Positions 8,472 through 15,279 of a stretch of 16,429 nt of DNA are shown here, piece by piece. Both the position numbers and the translations under genes were made by a program. This DNA is from Fragilaria crotonensis (lineage: Eukaryota > Bacillariophyta > Fragilariophyceae > Fragilariales > Fragilariaceae), in NCBI GenBank assembly GCA_022925895.1, contig JAKSYS010000859.1, positions 1 to 16,429 of the forward strand. Direction: 5' to 3'. The notes under the pieces were generated by a model. It was not told the DNA's origin, did no database searches, and saw only the letters and a program-made list of their open reading frames with translations. Position 1 is the first letter of the stretch. Every line of letters begins with the position of its first letter.

Positions 8472-9285
8472 AAACGCACGAAAAACGTCATCAAGTACCC
8501 CTATTATGCGACATAGTACCAGTTCTAATTAATCCGCAAGATCCCTGGATTCCTATTGGATAGTACAACACCGGTTGCGTTTCCGAAGTAATACTCCAGT
8601 ACTCGAGTACAGACTAAAAATTTATCATTTTTTCTTCTTTTTATTGATGTTTTCTGCATACACAAGTTGAAACATTCGTCAGTGTACGTACCCATAATTC
8701 CGACTCCCACGGCATACTCATGGGGACAATGGACAATGGCACCAAAAGTTGACTGGTATGCGTACCCAAATATCATTCGACTTCTACTGTGTACATGGTA
8801 TTGAAACTCCGTCGCTCATGACGGGAAATGACGATTGAGCGGCATGTGAATTCTGCATTTGCGGCTTGCAGTTGCCACGTACTCCGAGTACAGCTGTATG
8901 AACTCGGAAGGTGCCAACAGTATTCAAAATCATCCGTGTCCAAGCGTCGTTTACGACAGGTCTACTCCGTCATGCTTACGTTTAGGCATTGGTGCGTATC
9001 CCTGATCCTCATCCAGTGTATCAGTATCGATGTTAATGTAACTGACGTATGCTTTCTCAACCTCAACCGTCAGGGAATGACTGTCAAAAATTGTCTCGCG
9101 TGCGACCGAGTTAAGCGGGCATGTCCTGCAGGCGCGAGTTAGACTTCGTCGTGGGCCGGAATTGGATTTGGCTCGTCCTTTCGGCATTTATGTATCCGTT
9201 GTCCGTTGTCCTCCACGCCACCCTAGTAGCAGTTCATACATAGGGTGCATTGTAAGAAGTATCGGGAGACAAATGATGGAGCAAT
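8472..9285. other. No well supported gene between Crypton relic and first bZIP
   Basis: Frames minus 8525-8776 and plus 8828-9142 have no motif. The minus frame 8951-9187 (78 codons, with KAYVSYINIDTDTLDEDQGY) has a plausible composition but no family. AGTACTCGAGTAC-type palindromic words occur near 8598. This interval must hold the 5' end of the Crypton element; no terminal sequence could be defined. Confidence 0.35.
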
Positions 9286-9299
9286 AGAACTATAAATCA
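9286..9299 (+). promoter_or_regulatory. TATA box of first bZIP gene
   Basis: AGAACTATAAATCA lies 57 bases upstream of ATG 9348 and is nearly identical to AGAACTATAAAATCA before the second bZIP gene, differing by one A. Conservation between paralogs whose surrounding sequence has diverged suggests a real core promoter. It also makes ATG 9348 the first start codon after a plausible initiation site. Confidence 0.55.
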
Positions 9300-9347
9300 C
9301 TGTAGATTCTACATCGAACCCATTACCAGGCGGAGGAACCTTTCCAG

Positions 9348-10202
9348 ATGTCTCTTGTACATAATCGGCTGCAAGGATATTCGTACCTGGTACCTGTTTT
9401 GAGAACACGGAAGTGGAGACATGTGCATTCAAAACAAACACCTGATGCTCATACCAAGCAAAGGCCATTCACACTTGCTGCAAGGGTTCCTTTCTCGTCA
9501 GGTAGATTACTTTGTCAACGCCTGGAGATGACAAAAAAGCTTAAGGATAATGACGCAGGGCAACGGAGTGAGGCTGATGATGAGGTATCGCGGGGTACAG
9601 TTGGCACTGAGGACGACGTTACTGCCGATGCTGTGCCACAACCTACAGTACGCAGTTCTCGTGATGCGGCCTTGAATGATGATCAACGCCGAAACATGCA
9701 ACGAGTTCTCTCGAACAGAAACTCAGCTCGTCTCTCTTACCTCCGTCGCAAGGAGGCGACCTCGATGCTTCGCTCCAAAGCTGAAGAACTCTCTCAAAAA
9801 AGTGTCCATTTGATGGCTGAAAATGAATCACTTCGGCGACAGGTGCAAGAGCTACGACAACAAGTCGCCCTCCTCCTGCGGAGTGCTATGCAGTCACATA
9901 ACCCACCAGCAGCTTTTCCATCGCACTCTGCTCTGCTTCATCAAAGACTTGCCGGCGCTGGTCTGATATCACCGTTGGAACTGCAACTGTTACGGGAACG
10001 AGCAATCAATCAGAATCTCAGCAGTGTGGCGTCGTACTATCAAGGTGCTTCTCCTTTTTTACCTCCTGATGCTGTTCCTTCCCACACTCCGGGACTGCAA
10101 CTTAGCGACGCTGCCTCCCAACAAGTTGCGAGGGCTCGAATGGACCTGGAGACTCTACTGAGACTCCATCCTCCGCCGCACCCTCCACACGATCAAGTGT
10201 GA
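9348..10202 (+). CDS. bZIP transcription factor with Tyr in the basic region
   Basis: A 284-residue nuclear DNA-binding protein of the bZIP type. Residues 1-60 are a basic, unmatched leader; a second ATG at 9528 (residue 61) would remove it, but the TATA-like box at 9286-9299 favours 9348. Residues 70-112 are acidic. The basic region is LSNRNSARLSYLRRK (121-135): Asn 123 and SAR are kept, but the position eight after Asn, normally Arg or Lys, is Tyr 131. A perfect zipper follows with Leu at 141, 148, 155, 162, 169 and 176 and Asn 159 in an a position, favouring dimers. The tail from 180 is Pro/Ser/Leu-rich with no known domain. It is followed 0.9 kb downstream, same strand, by a paralog; both share zipper register and promoter. 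No intron is evident. DNA site unknown. Confidence 0.85.
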   Translation: MSLVHNRLQGYSYLVPVLRTRKWRHVHSKQTPDAHTKQRPFTLAARVPFSSGRLLCQRLEMTKKLKDNDAGQRSEADDEVSRGTVGTEDDVTADAVPQPTVRSSRDAALNDDQRRNMQRVLSNRNSARLSYLRRKEATSMLRSKAEELSQKSVHLMAENESLRRQVQELRQQVALLLRSAMQSHNPPAAFPSHSALLHQRLAGAGLISPLELQLLRERAINQNLSSVASYYQGASPFLPPDAVPSHTPGLQLSDAASQQVARARMDLETLLRLHPPPHPPHDQV

Positions 10203-11053
10203 ACGAAGTCTGCCCTTGGTGATACGGCGAATGCCACATTTTGCTGGTTAGACTTCATGACGTGGTCCTACGTTTCGGTTTTACTTGTCGATCACGACTT
10301 TTTCTGTAGTTAATACTAATTTTTGTTATCTGTTCTGCATCGGATAAGTTCAATGGATGACACAGCCGGGACAAACCTCGCGTTAAAGATCATTTTTTTA
10401 TCATCCCAAATGTTCAGTATTTGCTTGCTGTCCGCGGTTGAATGCTCTTGAGACCTTCATCGCAAGAAGTGACACCATGGTGACGAAGAAGATCTCATAT
10501 TATCTTAACATCACAGCCAACTAGATTACAACTAGTTCGTGACGAGTGTTTTTCCTCAAGTCACATACGAATCGGCGAAATAGCCACCTCGTGTAAAATC
10601 TCCTCGTTAATTCTCGAAGCGAGGTCAAAAACTCGAGTCAGCAAGTTCGAAGTTTTCACTTGAAAATCACCATTATGCCGTAAACAGCAACGAACGAAAG
10701 GGACAAGACGTCTGGCACAGAATTTTTTCAGAAATTGCTCCCATTGGGGCATCGTCAACATTTGCGGGTTCGTCCCAGACATTTGATTCCTTCAATTAAT
10801 TAGACCAGAGCCTGAGAGCCACGCAATCCGGTACTTGGTGCAATGGGGTCGTTGGAACATCGAAAGTTGGCATGCCCTTCACGGCAAAATGAGAATTCGA
10901 ATCGATTCATACTAGCAAATCAGTGCTGAATGACTTCTGGTCAACGTTCTACGTTGAATGAAGTTCAAGATATACTGGCATAACAAGTACCAGTTCTTCG
11001 ATAACAAAACTTCAAGACGACATCCAAATTCTCCGATTACAGAGCAAAACAGC
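10203..11053. other. Spacer between the two bZIP genes
   Basis: Begins with the 3' flank of the first bZIP gene. One minus frame at 10561-10782 is listed separately. No bZIP remnant, repeat pair or RNA gene was recognised in the rest. Confidence 0.4.
10561..10782 (-). CDS. Hypothetical 73-residue protein, weak
   Basis: Open frame from ATG 10780-10782 with an ordinary mixed composition (MPQWEQFLKKFCARRLVPFV, RVFDLASRINEEILHE), which could form helices. No homologous motif is known to me and no promoter signal was found. It lies antisense between two plus-strand bZIP genes. It could be a small gene, an exon or chance. Confidence 0.2.
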   Translation of the reverse strand: MSGTNPQMLTMPQWEQFLKKFCARRLVPFVRCCLRHNGDFQVKTSNLLTRVFDLASRINEEILHEVAISPIRM

Positions 11054-11068
11054 AGAACTATAAAATCA
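11054..11068 (+). promoter_or_regulatory. TATA box of second bZIP gene
   Basis: AGAACTATAAAATCA, matching the box before the first bZIP gene. It ends 30 bases before ATG 11098, the first ATG downstream, so the 5' leader would be very short. Confidence 0.5.
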
Positions 11069-11097
11069 TCCGGCAACAGAAGACTGCACAGAGCGAA

Positions 11098-11685
11098 ATG
11101 GAAATGCCGCAGGTTTCGTTTTCCAATTACAGGCTGGGACACAATCCTGAATTTTGCAAGATGCAGCGTTGTATCGACACGACGCACCATGCCGACAGCA
11201 ACTCGGACGCACCCACGCTTGCTTTGGTGAAAAGCTCAGAGCTGCAGGAGACCGATTCCACCCAGCCAATCTCAATTCTCGATACAGACACTACGGAAGA
11301 TGAGGATGATGACCATGAAATGACGGAGGGCGAGAGGAAGATGAAACGAATCCTTGCCAATCGCGGCTCCGCCAGAGCGTCGTATCTACGTCGAAAGAAA
11401 ATGATTTCTGAGCTGCAATCCAGTGTACATCACCAGTCCGAACGAAACGCTGCGATGGAAGCTGAAAACAAGGCGCTTCGGAACGAAGTCAAAGAGCTTC
11501 GTGAGCAGGTGCGGGAACTTCTCTTGAGGCATTCGCCCGCACTTGAGCCGCACAACAGCGATATGATGCTGGGAATTGCCATCCCTGGTGCCGTTTGTAC
11601 AACTCTCCCCGAACGAACGCCACACGAACATGTCACCTCATTTATTGGCTCGCGTGATGGCATCTCAGCATGCTCCCATATCTAG
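11098..11685 (+). CDS. Second bZIP transcription factor, possibly frameshifted at the C-terminus
   Basis: A 195-residue paralog of the gene at 9348. An acidic stretch (TDTTEDEDDDHEM, 63-75) precedes the basic region ILANRGSARASYLRRKK (85-101), again with Asn 88 and Tyr 96 in place of the usual Arg/Lys. The zipper positions in the same register are Leu 106, Gln 113, Met 120, Leu 127, Leu 134, Leu 141, with Asn 124 in the matching a position. The frame stops at 11683-11685. The neighbouring frame, open from after a TGA near 11563 to 11767, codes MASQHAPISRDVISLLARRR and then LVGSLAGAPPNYLGIY. A similar peptide is readable in the decayed copy near 15600-15690, so the ancestral C-terminus was probably in that frame. 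Either a one-base shift between about 11563 and 11685 or an unseen small intron is possible. Confidence 0.8.
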   Translation: MEMPQVSFSNYRLGHNPEFCKMQRCIDTTHHADSNSDAPTLALVKSSELQETDSTQPISILDTDTTEDEDDDHEMTEGERKMKRILANRGSARASYLRRKKMISELQSSVHHQSERNAAMEAENKALRNEVKELREQVRELLLRHSPALEPHNSDMMLGIAIPGAVCTTLPERTPHEHVTSFIGSRDGISACSHI

Positions 11686-11767
11686 AGATGTGATATCACT
11701 ACTTGCGAGACGACGCTTGGTCGGATCGTTGGCTGGCGCGCCTCCTAATTACTTGGGAATCTATTGA
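11576..11767 (+). other. Alternative-frame C-terminal extension of the second bZIP gene
   Basis: Offset by one frame from the bZIP frame that ends at 11685. It codes HLLARVMASQHAPISRDVIS and ends RRRLVGSLAGAPPNYLGIY at the TGA 11765-11767. The pseudogene reads VMASQHLPISTDAM and LATGRRLIGKLAGLPP in the equivalent place, so changes between the copies keep this frame's amino acids. Confidence 0.5.
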
Positions 11768-11880
11768 CCGAAGCCAACTGAGAAATGAGTGAATAAATCC
11801 CAACTATCGAAATGAGCTTTAGCAAGGCACTCAGAATTACCGACTGTTCTCATTCAGACAAATTCGAACCGAGATCTGTT

Positions 11881-12714
11881 CACTACAGAACATTCGGCCT
11901 CTGGAGCAGTGGACAAGTGAACACGGATTGACGTTTTCCGCCGTTTTTTACTATCGGCGTTTATGCAAGTATATAAATCATTCTTTATTTCAGAGTCCTT
12001 AACGGCTTTTTTGGATGGTTTTTACTCAATAACTTCACCAATTCCTGAAACGACGATGAGATCGTGCAACTTTGACTTCCTTGTATATGTAGGTCTCATG
12101 GGTTGCACGTTCGCATCGAACTTTCGATTTTCAAGATCGTCGACTTTGAGCATGATCATCGACTTCCACGTGGCATGCAAAAAAATACCTGTACTGATTC
12201 CGACGTAGACTTCTACAGAAGAAAATCTTATCTTCAAAACTCGCGTTCAGGCACGTTGTGAAACACCGTGTTGTGAACACACGATGTTGCTTTGGACCGA
12301 CAACAATCTCATTGTCATGCGTCCAAAACACAATTTACACGGATAATCAGCAGTCAAATAACTTGTATAATGTTACACTTGATAATGTTATAGTCAACGT
12401 TTCTCTTGTTGTTGCTTGAAGAAAGATTGTGGAGGGCATTTTAGGGATGATGGCATGGTGACACACAACATCTCTCGCGACGTCAACACGAAGCATAAAT
12501 ACTGGGGCACTCCAGTACAAGTAAATTCACGAAAGAAGAGCAAGAAAAAAATTTAACGTCTGATCTAAAAAACTCGATGCTGTCTTCGTCATTATATAAA
12601 TACATACGGTGAAAGGCGTTGATTGAAAGTTAAACAAGGGACATTTTTTATATAAAGTTGCGGCACATAACCAGTCACTTGTCCACCTCTCCAGAGGCCG
12701 AATGTTCTGTAGTG
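11881..12714. mobile_element. Possible element bounded by 40-bp inverted repeats
   Basis: 11881-11920 (CACTACAGAACATTCGGCCT, then CTGGAGCAGTGGACAAGTGA) recurs inverted at 12675-12714 with 38 of 40 matches; the two mismatches are adjacent. The arms are 754 bases apart. No target duplication is evident outside them (CTGTT on the left, CAGGG on the right). It could be an unclassified terminal-inverted-repeat element or an inverted duplication. Contents are AT-rich; one minus frame at 12022-12237 is listed separately. Confidence 0.55.
12022..12237 (-). CDS. Hypothetical 71-residue frame inside the inverted repeat pair
   Basis: Open frame from ATG 12235-12237 with a natural-looking composition (GISTGIFLHATWKSMIMLKV, DDLENRKFDANVQ, KLHDLIVVSGIGEVIE). 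There is no recognised domain. It could be a fragment of a decayed transposon gene or a small gene; an in-frame stop lies just upstream. Confidence 0.2.
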   Translation of the reverse strand: MKIRFSSVEVYVGISTGIFLHATWKSMIMLKVDDLENRKFDANVQPMRPTYTRKSKLHDLIVVSGIGEVIE

Positions 12715-12828
12715 CAGGGCCAGTTGGATACATCATCAATCATACAAATCACCATGTCTTCATGTCTAATTTAAATCCCCTATGATATCTGCATTATCGA
12801 CTACCGGTATTGACAGTAGCGAGTAGAC

Positions 12829-12846
12829 TACTCCGGATCCGGAGTA
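12829..12846. repeat. 18-bp perfect palindrome
   Basis: TACTCCGGATCCGGAGTA is its own reverse complement. It lies directly before a short tandem repeat in GTAC-rich DNA. Confidence 0.6.
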
Positions 12847-12860
12847 CCTCAGTACAGTAC

Positions 12861-12907
12861 AGAGTACCAGAGTACCAGAGTACCAGAGTACAGAATACAG
12901 AATACAG
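12861..12907. repeat. Short tandem repeat of AGAGTACC
   Basis: Three 8-bp units AGAGTACC are followed by the 7-bp units AGAGTAC, AGAATAC, AGAATAC and a final AG. Unit length changes from 8 to 7 within the array. Confidence 0.7.
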
Positions 12908-13026
12908 TTTATGATGTGAGGGAATCTCTGTCATGGAAGTAGAAAGTAATCATAAAAATGAATTGAGTTCAGAATACGAAGTGGCTGGATGTGAGCGATT
13001 CCTTGGAATCCTTGAGAAATTAATTA

Positions 13027-13034
13027 GTTATCAA
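13027..13034. repeat. 8-bp target duplication of the hAT element, left
   Basis: GTTATCAA directly before the left terminus; identical to 13665-13672. Confidence 0.85.
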
Positions 13035-13664
13035 CAGGCCTCTTCCAACTAGTACACTGTCCTATTTGTACTATTTTGGCAAAAATAGTACACTTTTTGG
13101 ACCTTATAATAGTACAATTAGTACACCTGTACCAGGTTGTGTAGAAAGCTACTTGTGTAGAAGTCTACGTTTGCACCAAAAACTGGACCATGAATGGTAA
13201 AGCATTGCCTATTTCACAACCAATCTTTGTGAGCCCCTTTGTAAAAATGAAAGTATAGCTTAGAACAGATAACCAGCTATCCAGAAATGTGAGAATGTTT
13301 CACATAAGTTTGCAAACCTGCTGCAAAAATCAATTAGTTCATCTCACGCAAATAGCTACCAGTACCTGGTAGAGTAGCACCTATGGCGAAACAAAGCCGG
13401 TTCGAGCAGCTGAGTTGATCAAAACTGAACTGGATACTTTGTTGTGAGGATGAGTTCATCATCTTCCTTTCAGGGTAGCTACAGTTTTGTGTGAGATTGA
13501 GATACAATTCCACCCAATTCCTGCAGAATACAGGAGAACGCAGCGTACCCTTGTACCAAGCACGTAGAATTGTACACATCTTTAAAATAGTACACTTTGG
13601 AAGGCTCAAACTAGTACACCAGTGTACTATTTTAAAGGCGATTGTACTAGTGGGAAGAGGCCTG
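13035..13664. mobile_element. Non-autonomous hAT-type element (MITE-like), 630 bp
   Basis: Termini CAGGCCTCTTCCAACTAGTA on the left and, inverted, CAGGCCTCTTCCCACTAGTA on the right match except for one base over 22. Identical 8-bp flanks GTTATCAA (13027-13034 and 13665-13672) form a perfect target duplication. Ends starting CAGG and 8-bp duplications are hAT features. Subterminal zones hold many copies of TAGTACA and its complement, likely transposase-binding repeats. A hairpin CTACCAG-TAC-CTGGTAG lies at 13356-13372. No transposase is encoded, so it would depend on an autonomous relative. Confidence 0.88.
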
Positions 13665-13672
13665 GTTATCAA
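13665..13672. repeat. 8-bp target duplication of the hAT element, right
   Basis: GTTATCAA directly after the right terminus. Confidence 0.85.
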
Positions 13673-13847
13673 TGACAAGTTTCATGAAGATTCCTCCTTG
13701 GCAGAACGCAAACAGACCTTCATGCACAAGCCGCGAGAGGCCGTGTATGTCCCCTAATCGAGCCGATCGAGCTTTTCTAAAAAAATCGACTCCATAAATT
13801 ATATTGCAAATTAAGTTACACATCAACTTAACCTACAAATCTCAGAC

Positions 13848-13863
13848 TGCTCCTCTGAGGACA
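13848..13863. repeat. LINE target duplication, left copy
   Basis: TGCTCCTCTGAGGACA; contains the small palindrome CCTC-T-GAGG. The final A merges with the following A run. Confidence 0.8.
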
Positions 13864-14422
13864 AAAAAAAAAAAAAACCTTGAAATCTATTTAACGTACT
13901 TCCACTATGCCCGCCATAGGGACATGCGGCTCGTACGGGTAGGCACTACACTGGTGGGTGTAGTAGCTACCGTCGCTTTCTCACCTACTGGACCCTCCTA
14001 TCTTGCGGTAAAATACTCTCGGATGGACCGCATTCCAGTGACCGCTTTCCGTTTGACTCGACGATAACTCTCCCGGAAGATTGGCGCGTTACTCAACAGC
14101 CAGTTCTTAGTGACAGCTAATGAATGTTGATCATGATCTTCGAGCTCGCGATGTAACAACTCCTGGACATGGGTCTCATACATCGATCGTTGGCTGTAGA
14201 TCTCCTCTAAATGCCGTTGCACCTCGCGTTTTTCAGCTTCCATACGAGTTTTCTCATCACTCCGTGCACTTCGCCGTTCCTTTGTTTCCAGAGATGATAC
14301 CACTGTTCCCAGATGAGTTGAATTAGATTGGCTTGCCAAGTGGAAATGACAGAGTCCAAGTCGCCATCTCCTCGTAGAGTTGCCAGATAGAGACGCTGGT
14401 GTATACTCCACTCCTTACTGAA
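13864..14422 (-). mobile_element. 5'-truncated LINE (non-LTR retrotransposon) fragment
   Basis: Flanked by the 16-mer TGCTCCTCTGAGGACA at 13848-13863 and 14423-14438. Sense is the minus strand. The fragment starts within the end of the reverse transcriptase ORF and runs through its stop at 13998-14000 and a 134-base 3' region that ends TTAAATAGATTTCAAGG plus about 14 T. Coding similarity (W-x-x-W-x-x-x-W-x-x-RN-x-x-x-HG, then a coiled, charged C-terminus) fits the ends of diatom LINE proteins as I remember them. The poly(T) sense-strand end is unusual. Confidence 0.75.
13998..14422 (-). pseudogene. C-terminal end of LINE reverse transcriptase ORF, one frameshift
   Basis: From the 5' junction the sense frame reads FSKEWSIHQRLYLATLRG, then WQANLIQLIWEQWYHLWKQR and NGEVHG. 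After about 14279 the conserved sequence continues one frame over with DEKTRMEAEKREVQRHLEEI, YSQRSMYETHVQELL, TKNWLLSNAPIFRESYRRVK and a final MRSIREYFTAR before the stop. The start codon of the 137-codon open frame at 14411 belongs to the wrong frame for the first third. This is the C-terminal domain after the reverse transcriptase; no polymerase motif is present because of 5' truncation. Confidence 0.65.
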
Positions 14423-14438
14423 TGCTCCTCTGAGGACA
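14423..14438. repeat. LINE target duplication, right copy
   Basis: TGCTCCTCTGAGGACA, identical to 13848-13863. Confidence 0.8.
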
Positions 14439-14531
14439 GAAATACCGTACAGTGTAACAGTAGTAAGTAGAACTCAGTACTCCCGTACAATACTGCAGGT
14501 GATGGCCGGCTCGATTAGGGGACATACACGG

Positions 14532-14768
14532 GCTCCCGTCTGCGACTAAACGGTGGCTGCGAGCAATCTATGCCCGCAAGGGAGTTAAGAGCCATTCGCG
14601 TGGAACATGAAGGAACGAGGAAATCAACAGGAAGGTCCGGCCGCACCGTCGGAATCGAGGAAAAAACGAGAACACGTGACACCTCATAGTAAGAGTCTCG
14701 CTTCCACGTTATGTCATTTTCAACTGATAAAAAGCAAGGCCGGCGCGTTTATCATGTGGATCCTAGTC
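14532..14768. other. Flank between the MITE and the palindrome arrays
   Basis: No gene is supported. It holds the left member (14630-14642, GGAAGGTCCGGCC) of a 13-bp inverted pair with 15190-15202. The plus frame 14607-15038 that crosses it is open only because it runs through the repeat array. Confidence 0.45.
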
Positions 14769-14894
14769 AGTGAAATTCCACTTCCCCTAAGTGAAATTCC
14801 ACTTCTCCAAAGTGAAATTCCACTTACCCGAAGTGGAATTCCACTTCACCGAAGTGGATTTTCACTTACCCGAAGTGGAATTCCACTTCCTCAC
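14769..14894. repeat. 21-bp palindromic tandem array, six units (array 1)
   Basis: Unit AGTGRAATTCCACTTCCCCTA repeats with exact 21-bp spacing at 14769, 14790, 14811, 14832, 14853 and 14874. The core AAGTGGAATTCCACTT is a 16-bp perfect palindrome in the best units; the remaining five bases vary (CCCCT, CTCCA, ACCCG, CACCG). The spacing equals two helical turns. Confidence 0.9.
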
Positions 14895-14956
14895 AATGCG
14901 ATGGACACACGTGACGCCTACACAATTCAGTATGAATTCATTTTGGGAACATTGCA

Positions 14957-15093
14957 TTTCACTTCGGGTAAGTGGAATTCCACTTCCCCTAAGTGGAATT
15001 CCACTCCCCCTAAGTGGAATTCCACTTCCCCGAAGTGAAATTCCACTTACCCGAATTGGAATTCCACTTCACTGAAGTGGATTTCCACTTCGC
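14957..15093. repeat. 21-bp palindromic tandem array, six units plus a partial unit (array 2)
   Basis: Units start at 14971, 14992, 15013, 15034, 15055 and 15076, after a partial one from 14957. The unit is the same as in array 1. The two arrays are separated by a spacer (about 14895-14956) that contains a weak inverted match, CAATGC against GCATTTC. Confidence 0.9.
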
Positions 15094-15279
15094 ATCAGAA
15101 AACCTTTCCGTCTCGTTTGCATTGTCTGCAAAAGCTACAAATATCGCAGCACATGTATTTTGAAGTCGGCGTGCGCGGAAATGTGCTTTGGCCGGACCTT
15201 CCAGGAAGCCAGCCTTGATTGCAAAACGCACCTGCACATGAGATGGTGGGGAAACCACAGACGATACGGACCAGGAAAT

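Larger units (their letters stand above)
13741..14531. mobile_element. MITE with perfect 25-bp terminal inverted repeats, interrupted by a LINE
   Basis: 13741-13765 begins CCGTGTATGTCCCCTAATCG and is repeated, inverted and without mismatch, at 14507-14531. Taking out the LINE fragment and one copy of its target duplication leaves about 216 bp, a normal MITE size with no coding capacity. The flanks (GAGAGG left, GCTCCCG right) show no clear target duplication, so the superfamily is open; if the ends start three or four bases further out, one mismatch appears. Confidence 0.7.
14630..15202. repeat. Inverted 13-bp pair around the palindrome arrays
   Basis: GGAAGGTCCGGCC at 14630-14642 and GGCCGGACCTTCC at 15190-15202 are exact reverse complements and enclose both arrays roughly symmetrically. 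The right copy extends to the 15-mer GGCCGGACCTTCCAG, also present at 3637-3651. They may be termini of an element carrying the arrays; no target duplication is clear. Confidence 0.45.

Noticed and set aside
12131-12331. 66-codon minus frame and the plus frame 11963-12208
   Set aside because: They overlap the frame at 12022-12237 in other frames and look like shadows without motifs.
13334-13678. 114-codon minus frame inside the hAT element
   Set aside because: It crosses the terminal repeat and target duplication and has no transposase motif; a chance frame.
13804-14067. 87-codon plus frame
   Set aside because: Antisense to the LINE 3' end and crosses the LINE/MITE junction and the A run.
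14607-15038. 143-codon plus-strand frame with repeated EIPLPLS-type peptides
   Set aside because: It is open only because the 21-bp array length is a multiple of three and lacks stops; other frames of the array are open too. It reads as satellite, not protein.
14769-15093. CRISPR array
   Set aside because: Linkers are only 5 bp, repeats are palindromic and variable, there are no cas-like genes, and the setting is eukaryotic nuclear DNA.
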